Source: Psychromonas ingrahamii 37 (GTDB taxonomy: Bacteria > Pseudomonadota > Gammaproteobacteria > Enterobacterales > Psychromonadaceae). From it: a stretch of 64,000 bases of DNA. The notes beneath the pieces were generated by a model that was given only the letters and a program-made list of their open reading frames with translations, made no database searches and was not told the DNA's origin. Of this stretch, positions 17,664-25,961 are shown piece by piece. The position numbers were made by a program, and so were the translations under genes. The stretch covers positions 4,278,001 to 4,342,000 of the forward strand of contig NC_008709.1 of the NCBI RefSeq assembly GCF_000015285.1. The letters run 5' to 3'. Numbering within the stretch: the first letter of the stretch is position 1; each line of letters begins with the position of its first letter.

Positions 17664-17829
17664 GGTTTTTCCTACCTGCAAAATAACTGGGGTAAACGGC
17701 TGCTGATTTTACGTCAGTTTGAGTTGAATACCAATCAACAATATAGTTTCTGATCCTCTTCATCAGTGCCCGCGTATAGACAAAGCTACAACCCGCTGAG
17801 TCATATCAGAATTTAATGTAATTTAAATA

Positions 17830-17857
17830 TTGCTTAATGTCACAAATAAACGATAAT
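17830..17857 (+). promoter_or_regulatory. Promoter of the TetR-RND efflux operon
   Basis: TTGCTT (17830-17835) and GATAAT (17852-17857) are separated by 16 bases, 26 bases before the regulator ATG. The -10 overlaps the palindromic operator at 17855-17868. Confidence 0.6.
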
Positions 17858-17868
17858 GAACGTTCATT
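17855..17868. promoter_or_regulatory. Palindromic operator AATGAACGTTCATT
   Basis: A perfect 14-bp palindrome overlaps the -10 box and the expected transcription start ahead of a TetR-type regulator. Position and symmetry fit autorepression of the efflux operon by that regulator. A further CATTAT directly after it partly extends the right arm. Confidence 0.7.
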
Positions 17869-17883
17869 CATTATTGGTGTATT

Positions 17884-18459
17884 ATGAGCGATAAACGCAA
17901 AAAAATCTTAAACGCTGCTGAAATTTTACTGGCTGAACGCGGTTTCTACGGACTTTCGATGAAAGCGCTGGCGGATTCTGCCGGTGTTGCGGCGGGCACT
18001 ATCTATCGTTATTTTGAAAATAAAGAGGATATGATTAATCAGCTGCATCAACATGTTAAAGAAGAGATCGCGGCCGTTAGCTTCAAAGGGCTGCATAAAG
18101 GGCTCAGTGAAAAAGAAAAATATGCATTGTGCTGGCGTAATACTTATCAGTCGGTATTAACCAACCCGAACCGCTTAATTGCCGTGTCTATGTTATTTCT
18201 TAGACCCTGTGTAAAAGGGCAAGAGATGCTCTCCTGTAACGATGCTCTCTTTGCTCCGCTATTTAATATTTATGAGCAGGGTATTCGTGAGCATATATTC
18301 CATGACTTCCCTGTGCAGGCTTTAATTTCATTAAGCTTTGAATCGTCCATTAATCTGGCAAAAAAAGTGATGAATCACAGTATTGATCAACCTGACGAAC
18401 AACTTATTACGCAAATAATAGACGCCTCCTGGCAGGCAATTTTAAAACCCACAACTTAA
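17884..18459 (+). CDS. TetR-family repressor of the adjacent RND pump
   Basis: The 191-residue protein has an N-terminal TetR helix-turn-helix (residues about 5-50: ILNAAEILLAERGF, then MKALADSAGVAAGTIYRYFE, then NKEDMI) and a variable all-helical ligand domain. It is 21 bases upstream of the membrane-fusion gene on the same strand. A palindrome on the operon promoter suggests that it represses itself and the pump until a ligand binds. The ligand is unknown. The start ATG at 17884 has only a weak ribosome site (GGTG). Confidence 0.9.
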   Translation: MSDKRKKILNAAEILLAERGFYGLSMKALADSAGVAAGTIYRYFENKEDMINQLHQHVKEEIAAVSFKGLHKGLSEKEKYALCWRNTYQSVLTNPNRLIAVSMLFLRPCVKGQEMLSCNDALFAPLFNIYEQGIREHIFHDFPVQALISLSFESSINLAKKVMNHSIDQPDEQLITQIIDASWQAILKPTT

Positions 18460-18480
18460 TTATTTTTTAAAGGTATTAAT

Positions 18481-19602
18481 ATGAAAAAATGGATCGCATC
18501 AGCCATCATCTTAGCCCTGCTTGTTTTCGGCTCCGTGATTGGCTTTAATATGTTTAAAGCCATGAAAACTAAAGAGTATCTGGCTAACCGTCCGATTCCG
18601 GAATTTCCAGTTACCAGCACCACGGTTACATTGGAAGACTGGACTCCACATCTGCGCGCCATTGGTTTTATTGAGCCTATTCAAGGGGTTAATATTGCTA
18701 ATGAAGTGACAGGTAAAGTGGTTAAGATAGAATTTGAGTCTGGTCAGAAACTGCAAGCGAATGACCCCCTTGTATACCTTGATTCGGCAGTTGAAGAGGC
18801 TAATTTAAGAGCCGCTCAAGGGCGCCTATCAGCCGTTCAGCGTAATTATACGCGGGTTAACTCGTTATTTTCCAAAGGATCGGTTTCCCAGGGACAGGTC
18901 GATGATGCAGAAGCTGACCTATTAGCCCTACAGGGACAAATAGAAAGTTATCAGGCAACCATTAGCCGCCGTATTATTCGTGCCCCCTTTGATGGTATTA
19001 CCGGCCTGCGTAATGTATTTATTGGTGATTATTTAAGTGCGGGTACCGATCTAGTGCGTTTAGAAGATGTCAGTAAAATGCGCCTCCGTTTTACTGTGCC
19101 GCAAAATGATCTGAATAAAATTTATATCGGTCAGCCCATGGATATTTTTGTTGATGCTGAGCCGGAAATTGCTTTTACCGGTACCATTTCTGCTATCGAA
19201 CCTGCGGTAAACTATCAAAGCGGCCTGATTCAAGTGCAGGCAGAGATACCCAATACGGCGCAACAATTACGCTCGGGTATGTTTGCCAAGGCCAATATTA
19301 TTTTACCTACCGTGCCAAAACAAATTGTTATTCCGGAAACCGCTATTAATTATACCCTTTACGGTAAAACCGTTTATCTGATCACCGAGCAGCAGGATAA
19401 ATCGGGTAAAAGCTTTTTGCAGGCAGACCAACGCATAGTCAAACTCGGTAAAAGTAAAGATGGTTCAATCCGTATACTCGATGGTATTAAAAAGGGTGAT
19501 CTAGTAGTAACAAGTGGCCAGGTACGATTAAGTAATACGGCACGTGTGACTATCATAGAATCAGACATTTTAAATATACCTGCTGAAATTCCGGCACTAT
19601 AG
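18481..19602 (+). CDS. RND efflux periplasmic adaptor (membrane fusion protein)
   Basis: The 373-residue protein has an N-terminal membrane anchor (residues about 5-25, IASAIILALLVFGSVIGFNMF), a split lipoyl domain (GKVVKIEFESGQKLQANDPLVYLD and RRIIRAPFDGITGLRNVFIGDYLSAG), a coiled-coil hairpin between these (about 100-155) and a beta-barrel domain. It bridges the inner-membrane pump and an outer-membrane channel. The sequence resembles the MexH/VmeI-type subgroup of adaptors. No outer-membrane factor gene follows, so the pump probably borrows TolC. AAAGG lies 8-9 nt before the ATG. Confidence 0.93.
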   Translation: MKKWIASAIILALLVFGSVIGFNMFKAMKTKEYLANRPIPEFPVTSTTVTLEDWTPHLRAIGFIEPIQGVNIANEVTGKVVKIEFESGQKLQANDPLVYLDSAVEEANLRAAQGRLSAVQRNYTRVNSLFSKGSVSQGQVDDAEADLLALQGQIESYQATISRRIIRAPFDGITGLRNVFIGDYLSAGTDLVRLEDVSKMRLRFTVPQNDLNKIYIGQPMDIFVDAEPEIAFTGTISAIEPAVNYQSGLIQVQAEIPNTAQQLRSGMFAKANIILPTVPKQIVIPETAINYTLYGKTVYLITEQQDKSGKSFLQADQRIVKLGKSKDGSIRILDGIKKGDLVVTSGQVRLSNTARVTIIESDILNIPAEIPAL

Positions 19603-19607
19603 GGGCT

Positions 19608-22600
19608 ATGATGAAATTTACTGATATTTTTATTCGCCGTCCAGTACTGGCAATTTCGATCAGCTTGTTACTTGTTTTGTTAGGTCTGCAAGCCTTAAAT
19701 AAAATGCAGGTGCGTGAATACCCAACCATGACCAATACGGTCGTCAATGTTTCAACCAGTTATTATGGTGCAAATGCCGACCTTATTCAGGGGTTTATTA
19801 CCCAACCTATTGAGCAGGCGATTGCACAAGCCAATAATATTGATTTTATCACCTCGCAAAGTTATATGGGTAATTCAAAGATTTCAGTGTTTATGAACTT
19901 AAATACTGACCCCAGTGGCGCGGTAGCTGATATTCTTGCTAAGGTCAATAGTGTGCGCTCGCAGTTACCAAGCGAAGCGGAAGATCCAAGTATTGATATG
20001 AGCACTGGCTCAAGCACATCGGTTATCTACATCTCGTTTTCCAGTGAGCAGCTTAACTCAAGTGAAATCACAGATTACCTTGAACGTATTATTAAACCGC
20101 AGTTATTTAGTATCAATGGGGTCGCAAAAGTTAACCTCTATGGCGGCACAAAATTTGCGCTACGTATCTGGTTGGATCCTGAACGCATGGCAGGTTTTGG
20201 TTTAACAACAGCGGATGTTGTACAAATACTGCAGGCTAATAATATTCAATCGGCAGCAGGACAAACGAACAGTTATTACACTCTGCTTAACAGTAATGTA
20301 GGAACCCAGGTAGAAACCGGTGCTGAACTGGAAAACTTAGTTATTGCCACCAGTGGTGATGGTAAGGTCATTCGTCTGCAGGATATTGCCCGAGTATCTT
20401 TAGAAAAAAGCCACGATGTCTACCGTGCTATGGCCAATGGTGAAGATGCTGTAGTGGTGGCAATTGATGCAGCACCCACTGCCAACCCCCTTGATATTAC
20501 CGCCGGGGTCCGAGATATGCTACCGGCTCTGGCGAAAAACAACCCCAGTTCAATCAACATGAAGGTGTTATACGACTCAACTATCGCCATTGAAGAATCT
20601 ATCTCTGAAGTGATTAAAACCATTGCTGAAGCGGGTTTTATCGTATTACTGGTGATGATTCTGTTTTTAGGTTCATGGCGAGCTGTTATTATTCCTATTA
20701 TTACTATCCCACTGTCTTTAATTGGTGTGGTGGTCGTGATGCAGCTGTTTGGTTTTACCCTTAATTTAATGACCCTGCTCGCCATGGTATTAGCGATAGG
20801 ACTAGTAGTTGATGACGCTATTGTAGTAGTGGAAAATATTGACCGTCATATCAAAGCGGGAGAAGATCCGTTTCGGGCCGCGATTCTCGGCACACGTGAA
20901 ATTGCAGTGCCAGTTATCTCCATGACTATTACGCTGGCAGCGGTATATGCCCCGATCGCGCTGATGGGAGGTATAACCGGTTCACTGTTCACTGAGTTTG
21001 CATTAACCCTGGCGGGGGCGGTATTTGTCTCTGGTATTGTGGCACTGACTTTATCACCTATGATGTGCAGTAAATTGCTTAAAAACAACCAAAAGCCAAA
21101 CCGTTTTGAGCGTAATGTAGAGTCAGTTTTATCCTCTATCACTAGGGGTTATGGGCGTTTATTGGATAAACTAATGACCCGACGTCCTGCGGTTATTCTG
21201 TATGCCTGTCTGGTGTTTATCTCTTTGCCTTTTTTGTTTAACTCTATTCCTTCTGAACTTGCGCCAAAAGAAGATAAAGGTGCATTAATGGTAATGGCAA
21301 AAGCGCCTGCCAATGCCAACCTTGATTACATCGAAAACAGCATGCGTATTATCACCGGCGAATTAGCTAAACAGCCCGAAGTAACAAGCAGTTTAGCGAT
21401 GTCCGGTATTCCTAATTCCAATCAGGCATTTGGTATTGCGATAATGAAACCTTGGAGTCAAAGAGATAAAAGTCCTAAAGAGCTTTCTGCCTCTTTAATG
21501 CCGAAGTTTAACAGCGTAGCGGCGGTTGCAACAACCGCATTCCAAATGCCGGAATTACCCGGCTCATCGGGTGGATTACCGGTGCAGTTTGTGATCACCA
21601 CGGGCAATCAATTTGAAAGCTTAGTCAGTATTGCAAGCGATGTACTGGCAGCAACGCAGGCAAGTTCTAACTTTGTTTATTCAACCTTAGATTTGGCCTT
21701 TGATTCAGCGACAATGAACATCCAAATTGACCGTGATAAAGCCGGTGCTTATGGTGTCACCATGAAGGATATTGGTTTTACATTAGGCACATTATTAAGT
21801 GATGGTTATTTAAACCGCATTGATCTTAACGGTCGCAGTTACGAAGTGATTGCACAGGTAGAACGGAAATATCGTTTATCACCGCAAAAATTGGGTAACT
21901 TTTATGTGCGGGCAAAAAATGGGGATATGATCCCGCTCAGCAGCCTGATTACTATTGATGTGACCGCTGAACCGCGTTCTTTAGCGCACTTTAACCAGCT
22001 TAATAGTGCCACCGTTGGCGCAGTATTATCCCCGGGCGTTGCTATGGGTGATGCGATTGATTTCTTTGAAGGCATTGCAGAGACCAAATTACCTCAGGGT
22101 TACAGCCATGATTATCTTGGTGAAGCGCGTCAATTTGTGACTGAAGGCAGTGCCTTATACATGACCTTTGTTCTGGCGATATTGATTATTTTCTTGGTAC
22201 TTGCCAGTCAATTTGAAAGTATACGTGATCCTCTGGTTATCTTATTGACCGTACCTCTTGCTATTAGTGGCGCATTAGTGGCGCTTGCCTGGGGAGCTGC
22301 AACCATGAACATTTATACCCAGGTTGGTTTGATAACACTAGTGGGGTTAATTACTAAACACGGTATTTTGATTGCCGAAGTGGCCAAAGAAGAGCAGTTA
22401 CATCACGGCTTAAATCGTATTGATGCTGTTAAAAAAGCCGCGACGGTGCGTTTGCGTCCAATATTAATGACCACAGCGGCGATGGTAGCGGGTTTAATAC
22501 CTTTACTCTTTGCAACGGGTGCCGGTGCGGTCAGCCGTTTTGGTATAGGTATTGTTATTGTAGCGGGCTTATCCATTGGTACTTTATTTACCCTGTTTAT

Positions 22601-22697
22601 TTTACCTGTTATTTACTCTTTTATCGCCAGCAAGCATCAACCCCGTCAAGAGTTTGATGAAACGCTTGAACATAAAGTGAAAGACCATGAGCACTAG
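19608..22697 (+). CDS. RND multidrug efflux pump, inner-membrane subunit
   Basis: The 1029-residue HAE1-type RND transporter is a twelve-helix proton-driven drug exporter with two large periplasmic loops. The proton-relay residues are visible: Asp-Asp in AIGLVVDDAIVVVENIDRH (TM4) and Lys in LVGLITKHGILIAEVAKEE (TM10). The N-terminus FTDIFIRRPVLAISISLLLV is typical. The start 19608 (ATGATGAAA) is 5 bases after the adaptor stop; the second ATG at 19611 is equally possible. Similarity is to MexI/VmeK-like pumps rather than AcrB. Substrates cannot be read from the sequence. Confidence 0.94.
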   Translation: MMKFTDIFIRRPVLAISISLLLVLLGLQALNKMQVREYPTMTNTVVNVSTSYYGANADLIQGFITQPIEQAIAQANNIDFITSQSYMGNSKISVFMNLNTDPSGAVADILAKVNSVRSQLPSEAEDPSIDMSTGSSTSVIYISFSSEQLNSSEITDYLERIIKPQLFSINGVAKVNLYGGTKFALRIWLDPERMAGFGLTTADVVQILQANNIQSAAGQTNSYYTLLNSNVGTQVETGAELENLVIATSGDGKVIRLQDIARVSLEKSHDVYRAMANGEDAVVVAIDAAPTANPLDITAGVRDMLPALAKNNPSSINMKVLYDSTIAIEESISEVIKTIAEAGFIVLLVMILFLGSWRAVIIPIITIPLSLIGVVVVMQLFGFTLNLMTLLAMVLAIGLVVDDAIVVVENIDRHIKAGEDPFRAAILGTREIAVPVISMTITLAAVYAPIALMGGITGSLFTEFALTLAGAVFVSGIVALTLSPMMCSKLLKNNQKPNRFERNVESVLSSITRGYGRLLDKLMTRRPAVILYACLVFISLPFLFNSIPSELAPKEDKGALMVMAKAPANANLDYIENSMRIITGELAKQPEVTSSLAMSGIPNSNQAFGIAIMKPWSQRDKSPKELSASLMPKFNSVAAVATTAFQMPELPGSSGGLPVQFVITTGNQFESLVSIASDVLAATQASSNFVYSTLDLAFDSATMNIQIDRDKAGAYGVTMKDIGFTLGTLLSDGYLNRIDLNGRSYEVIAQVERKYRLSPQKLGNFYVRAKNGDMIPLSSLITIDVTAEPRSLAHFNQLNSATVGAVLSPGVAMGDAIDFFEGIAETKLPQGYSHDYLGEARQFVTEGSALYMTFVLAILIIFLVLASQFESIRDPLVILLTVPLAISGALVALAWGAATMNIYTQVGLITLVGLITKHGILIAEVAKEEQLHHGLNRIDAVKKAATVRLRPILMTTAAMVAGLIPLLFATGAGAVSRFGIGIVIVAGLSIGTLFTLFILPVIYSFIASKHQPRQEFDETLEHKVKDHEH

Positions 22698-22753
22698 GCT
22701 ATAAAGTTATAAAGCCATAAAGCCATAAAGCCATAAAGCTATAAAGCTATAAA
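22698..22753. repeat. Seven tandem 8-bp units directly after the pump stop codon
   Basis: Units are GCTATAAA, GTTATAAA, GCCATAAA x3, GCTATAAA x2, starting at the first base after the TAG stop and ending 18 bases before the terminator arm at 22771. The consensus is GCYATAAA. Confidence 0.9.
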
Positions 22754-22770
22754 GCCAGATTGGCATTAAT

Positions 22771-22807
22771 AAAAAGGCCTGACATTTACTGTCAGGCCTT
22801 TTTTTTA
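22771..22807 (+). terminator. Intrinsic terminator of the RND operon
   Basis: Arms 22771-22783 and 22791-22803 (AAAAAGGCCTGAC/GTCAGGCCTTTTT) surround a 7-nt loop, followed by T-runs on the plus strand. The same 13-bp arms occur again in the terminator at 23126-23165. Confidence 0.92.
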
Positions 22808-22852
22808 TTTTATAAAAGTCACCACAGAGGAAAGAATAAGATATTACTCTCT

Positions 22853-22919
22853 AAACTGGTCCTTCAGGCTCGGCTTATTGTTTTTGTGCTGAAAGCTTGA
22901 AGGCGGGATGCCAAAAAGC
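22853..22919 (+). repeat. Dispersed hairpin element, copy C (extended form)
   Basis: The core AAACTGGTCCTTCAGGCTCGGC is followed by TTATTGTTTTTGTGCTGAAAG and CTTGAAGGCGGGATGCC. It matches copy B at 15531-15600 over about 65 bases. Confidence 0.7.
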
Positions 22920-22935
22920 AAGGTCTGAACACACT

Positions 22936-22961
22936 CCCGGAACTGGGCCTTTAGGCTTGGC
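22936..22961 (+). repeat. Dispersed hairpin element, copy D
   Basis: Core CCCGGAACTGGGCCTTTAGG followed by CTTGGC; the copy continues into CTTGTTG like copies B and C but then diverges. Confidence 0.7.
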
Positions 22962-23041
22962 TTGTTGCTTTGAAAGCAGCATATTGGTAATTGTTAGCAG
23001 GATGTTTTTACAAAACATTGCCCGGGTTCACTGCACACACT

Positions 23042-23067
23042 CCCAGAACTGGGCCTTCAGGCTCGGC
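23042..23067 (+). repeat. Dispersed hairpin element, copy E
   Basis: Core CCCAGAACTGGGCCTTCAGG followed by CTCGGC. It is the third copy within 220 bases and is followed by a CCTCTGTGCCTCGGTGG piece (about 23098-23115) related to the 9-bp repeats after glpG. Confidence 0.7.
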
Positions 23068-23125
23068 TGTCGGTGTTGTTTTCCCTCAGTGTGTGAATCC
23101 TCTGTGCCTCGGTGGTAAAAAGCTT

Positions 23126-23165
23126 AAAAAAAGGCCTGACATTTTTCTTGTCAGGCCTTTTTTAT
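23126..23165. terminator. Bidirectional terminator downstream of galE, sharing arms with the RND terminator
   Basis: Arms 23128-23140 and 23150-23162 are the same 13 bases as in the 22771 terminator, with a 9-nt loop and A/T-runs on both sides. It can end galE transcription (minus strand) and backs up the RND terminator (plus strand). Confidence 0.88.
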
Positions 23166-23243
23166 TTTATTGGATTTGAAATTGATAGCTGCTGCGTGAT
23201 TGATAAGTTTATTCAACTCTCAGGATGTATTTTGTCCATTCCA

Positions 23244-23267
23244 CCTTCAAGCCATCAAGCCTTCTAG
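23244..23267. repeat. Three 8-bp units downstream of galE
   Basis: CCTTCAAG, CCATCAAG and CCTTCTAG lie in phase between the galE stop (23304, minus strand) and its terminator. They resemble the octamers downstream of putP at 40221-40260. Confidence 0.6.
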
Positions 23268-23303
23268 CACTGTGCATTGAGGGCTCTGCGCAACCTTAGT
23301 TTG

Positions 23304-24326
23304 CTATTCTTGACTGCCATAACCCTTAGGGTTTTGTGACTGCCAACGCCAACTGTCCTCGGACATCTCTTTTAATGTTCGGCTCGCTTTCCAGTTTAGC
23401 TCGCGGTTGGCTTTGGAAGTATCTGCCCAGCATTCGGCAATGTCACCCGGTCGACGCGCACAGACAGTATAAGGAACTTCTTTGCCACTCGCTTTAGCAA
23501 AGGCATCAACCATCTCTAATACACTGCTGCCTTGGCCTGTACCCAGATTATAGATATGCAGACCGGGTTTAAGTCCGACCGCTTTAAGGGCGGCAACATG
23601 TCCGTCGGCCAAGTCCATTACATGGATATAATCACGTACACCGGTACCGTCGGGGGTATTATAATCATTACCAAATACAGATAATTTTTCGCGTCTTCCT
23701 ACCGCAACCTGAGCAATAAAAGGCATTAGATTATTCGGAATACCCTGTGGATCCTCGCCGATAGTACCGGAAATATGGGCGCCAACGGGATTGAAATAAC
23801 GTAATAATGTGATACTTAATTCCGGCTGTGCCGCTTGTAAATCCCGCAAACACTCTTCAACAATATATTTACTGCGACCATAGGGATTAGTGGTTGCACC
23901 CGTTGGTGTCGATTCAGTAATAGGCATTTTCAGCGGGGAGCCGTAGACCGTGGCCGATGAGCTGAATAACAGGCTTTTTACCCCTGCATTTTTCATAACT
24001 TCTGCGAGCAGTAGGGAGCCGTGCACATTGTTATCATAATATTCCAGGGGCTTTGCAACGGATTCGCCAACGGATTTTAAACCGGCAAAGTGAATCACAG
24101 CGGCAATTTCATGCTCTGCAAATATTTTTTCTAAAATATGACGATCGCGCACATCACCCTGATAAAAAACCGGTGTAGCGCCAGTTAAATGATGGATTCT
24201 TGATAATACGATTTCACTGCTGTTGGATAAATTGTCCAGAATAATGGGTGTCATGCCCGCAGCCATCAGTTGAATACAAGTATGGCTCCCGATATAACCC
24301 ATTCCACCCGTAATAAGAATTTTCAT
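23304..24326 (-). CDS. galE: UDP-glucose 4-epimerase
   Basis: The 340-residue extended SDR interconverts UDP-glucose and UDP-galactose with bound NAD. The NAD motif GGMGYIGSHTCIQL starts the protein, SSSATVYGSP carries the catalytic Ser/Thr, and YGRSKYIVEE carries the Tyr/Lys pair. It supplies UDP-galactose for glycan synthesis and galactose breakdown. No gal genes adjoin it and it appears monocistronic. AAGGGAG lies just before the ATG. Confidence 0.95.
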   Translation of the reverse strand: MKILITGGMGYIGSHTCIQLMAAGMTPIILDNLSNSSEIVLSRIHHLTGATPVFYQGDVRDRHILEKIFAEHEIAAVIHFAGLKSVGESVAKPLEYYDNNVHGSLLLAEVMKNAGVKSLLFSSSATVYGSPLKMPITESTPTGATTNPYGRSKYIVEECLRDLQAAQPELSITLLRYFNPVGAHISGTIGEDPQGIPNNLMPFIAQVAVGRREKLSVFGNDYNTPDGTGVRDYIHVMDLADGHVAALKAVGLKPGLHIYNLGTGQGSSVLEMVDAFAKASGKEVPYTVCARRPGDIAECWADTSKANRELNWKASRTLKEMSEDSWRWQSQNPKGYGSQE

Positions 24327-24403
24327 TTTTAACTCCCTTAATATTGATATAATGATCTTAGCAGCAAAAAATAGAGACTATCGGTGATTAAGATAGATCT
24401 ATT

Positions 24404-24447
24404 AAAAAAAACCGCAGTCTATTGGCAATAGAATGCGGTTTTTTTGC
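24404..24447 (-). terminator. Intrinsic terminator of rph-pyrE
   Basis: AAAAAACCGCA (to 24415) pairs with TGCGGTTTTTTT (from 24434), with an inner CTATTGGCAATAG hairpin forming the loop. On the minus strand it is followed by a T-run. It lies 20 bases after the pyrE stop. Confidence 0.9.
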
Positions 24448-24466
24448 TTTTCCGGCAGAGATAAAA

Positions 24467-25108
24467 TCAAATGCCGTATTGTTCCCGATAGGTGTTAACC
24501 GCAGCAAGATCCTTCTGCATTTCAGGCTTTGCTTCCAGATAAGTAATTAAGTCACTAAGCTTAACAATAGAAATAACTTTAGCACCGTAGTCGCGCTCTA
24601 CTTCCTGAATAGCAGACAGTTCAGCGCGGCCCTTTTCCTGTCGATCCAATGCAATTAAAACACCCGCTAATTGGGCATGATGCGCTTGGATAATATCCAT
24701 TGACTCACGAATTGCAGTGCCTGCGGTGATCACATCATCAACCAGCATTATTTTACCCTGCAGCTTTGATCCGACTAAACTCCCCCCTTCGCCGTGGGTT
24801 TTAGCTTCTTTGCGGTTAAAGCAGTAGGGGATATCTAAATCGTAATCGTTAGACAATGCAACCGCTGTTGTGGTTGCAATAGGAATACCTTTATAGGCAG
24901 GACCAAAAAGCAAGTCATACTCAATGCCTGAGTCCATTAAAGCGGCCGCATAAAAGCGCCCTAAACGGGCTAAATCACGTCCACTATTAAACAACCCGGC
25001 ATTAAAAAAATAAGGGCTGGTACGGCCCGATTTCAGGGTAAACTGGCCAAACTTTAAAACCTGTTTTTCTAAGGCAAATTCAATAAATTCTTTTTGATAA
25101 TCTTTCAT
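24467..25108 (-). CDS. pyrE: Orotate phosphoribosyltransferase
   Basis: The 213-residue enzyme joins orotate and PRPP to give orotidine 5'-phosphate in pyrimidine synthesis. The PRPP-binding motif [16 protein letters not shown] is near residue 120, and [17 protein letters not shown] and [13 protein letters not shown] (flexible loop) match the family exactly. Length is normal. It is 5 bases downstream of rph, the conserved rph-pyrE operon of gammaproteobacteria. Pyrimidine attenuation is known for this operon in E. coli, but no attenuator is visible in the 5-base gap here. Confidence 0.96.
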   Translation of the reverse strand: MKDYQKEFIEFALEKQVLKFGQFTLKSGRTSPYFFNAGLFNSGRDLARLGRFYAAALMDSGIEYDLLFGPAYKGIPIATTTAVALSNDYDLDIPYCFNRKEAKTHGEGGSLVGSKLQGKIMLVDDVITAGTAIRESMDIIQAHHAQLAGVLIALDRQEKGRAELSAIQEVERDYGAKVISIVKLSDLITYLEAKPEMQKDLAAVNTYREQYGI

Positions 25109-25113
25109 TTTTT

Positions 25114-25833
25114 TTATTCCGCGTTGAGTGCTTTTTTCTGTTCCACAACAAGAGCTTCAATTCCGCCCTTGGCAAGACTTAACATGCTAAGCAGCTGTTC
25201 ATGACTAAATGCGCCATCTTCAGCTGTTGCTTGAATCTCAATTAAACCACCGCTTTCGGTCATCACCACATTCGTGTCTGTTTCCGCGTTGGAATCTTCC
25301 GCATAATCTAAATCACATACCGGTGTGCCTTGGTAGATACCGACAGAAACCGCAGCAATCATCTGCTTCAGCGGACTTTTTTTCAGTTTACCCTTCTTTA
25401 CCATCCAATTAAGTGCGTCAGCTAAGGCAATACAGCCGCCTGTAATGGCAGCGGTGCGGGTGCCACCATCGGCTTGAATCACATCACAATCAACGGTGAT
25501 CATATTTTCACCCAGCGCATTGAGATCAACAGCGGCGCGCAGTGAACGTGCAATAAGGCGCTGGATTTCAAGCGTCCGTCCGCCCTGCTTGCCTTTTGCG
25601 GCTTCACGCATATTACGGATATGTGTCGCACGCGGCAACATAGCGTATTCAGCGGTCACCCAACCTTTGCCTTTACCTTTTAAAAAACGCGGCACAGAAC
25701 CGGAAACAGAGGCATTACAAAGTACTTTAGTATTACCCATTTCAATTAATACCGAGCCTTCAGCATAGTCAGTATAATGACGGGTTATTTTGATTTCGCG
25801 GTTTTGTTCGGGAGTACGGTTACTAGGGCGCAT
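25114..25833 (-). CDS. rph: Ribonuclease PH
   Basis: The 239-residue phosphorolytic 3'-5' exoribonuclease trims tRNA 3' ends. It begins [20 protein letters not shown], and shows [29 protein letters not shown]-like text ([18 protein letters not shown]) and [20 protein letters not shown], all characteristic. It is full length, unlike the truncated rph of E. coli K-12. It is the first gene of the rph-pyrE pair. Confidence 0.96.
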   Translation of the reverse strand: MRPSNRTPEQNREIKITRHYTDYAEGSVLIEMGNTKVLCNASVSGSVPRFLKGKGKGWVTAEYAMLPRATHIRNMREAAKGKQGGRTLEIQRLIARSLRAAVDLNALGENMITVDCDVIQADGGTRTAAITGGCIALADALNWMVKKGKLKKSPLKQMIAAVSVGIYQGTPVCDLDYAEDSNAETDTNVVMTESGGLIEIQATAEDGAFSHEQLLSMLSLAKGGIEALVVEQKKALNAE

Positions 25834-25896
25834 AAATTAATAAGCCTTCTTTAAAAATGAAGGTTTATTATAAGAGTAAAGTTAATACAGGTCACG

Positions 25897-25944
25897 TTAT
25901 ACCCACATTACTTAAAGCTGCAGCTTCAGGTAATGTGGGTATAA
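25897..25944. repeat. 48-nt palindromic intergenic element
   Basis: Arms 25897-25911 and 25930-25944 (TTATACCCACATTAC and its complement) are perfectly paired over 15 bp. The central 18 bases contain a second palindrome, AAGCTGCAGCTT. No T-run follows, so it is not a classical terminator. It lies between the protease stop and the rph start on the minus strand. Confidence 0.8.
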
Positions 25945-25961
25945 GAGCGAAATTGAGATGA

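Noticed and set aside
17682-17829. Possible small gene or RNA between rep and the TetR gene
   Set aside because: No open frame, hairpin or promoter stood out beyond the efflux promoter itself.
22897-23118. 73-residue plus-strand open frame between the RND operon and galE
   Set aside because: It runs through two copies of the dispersed hairpin element and lies between two terminators; composition is unlike a protein and no start signal is visible.
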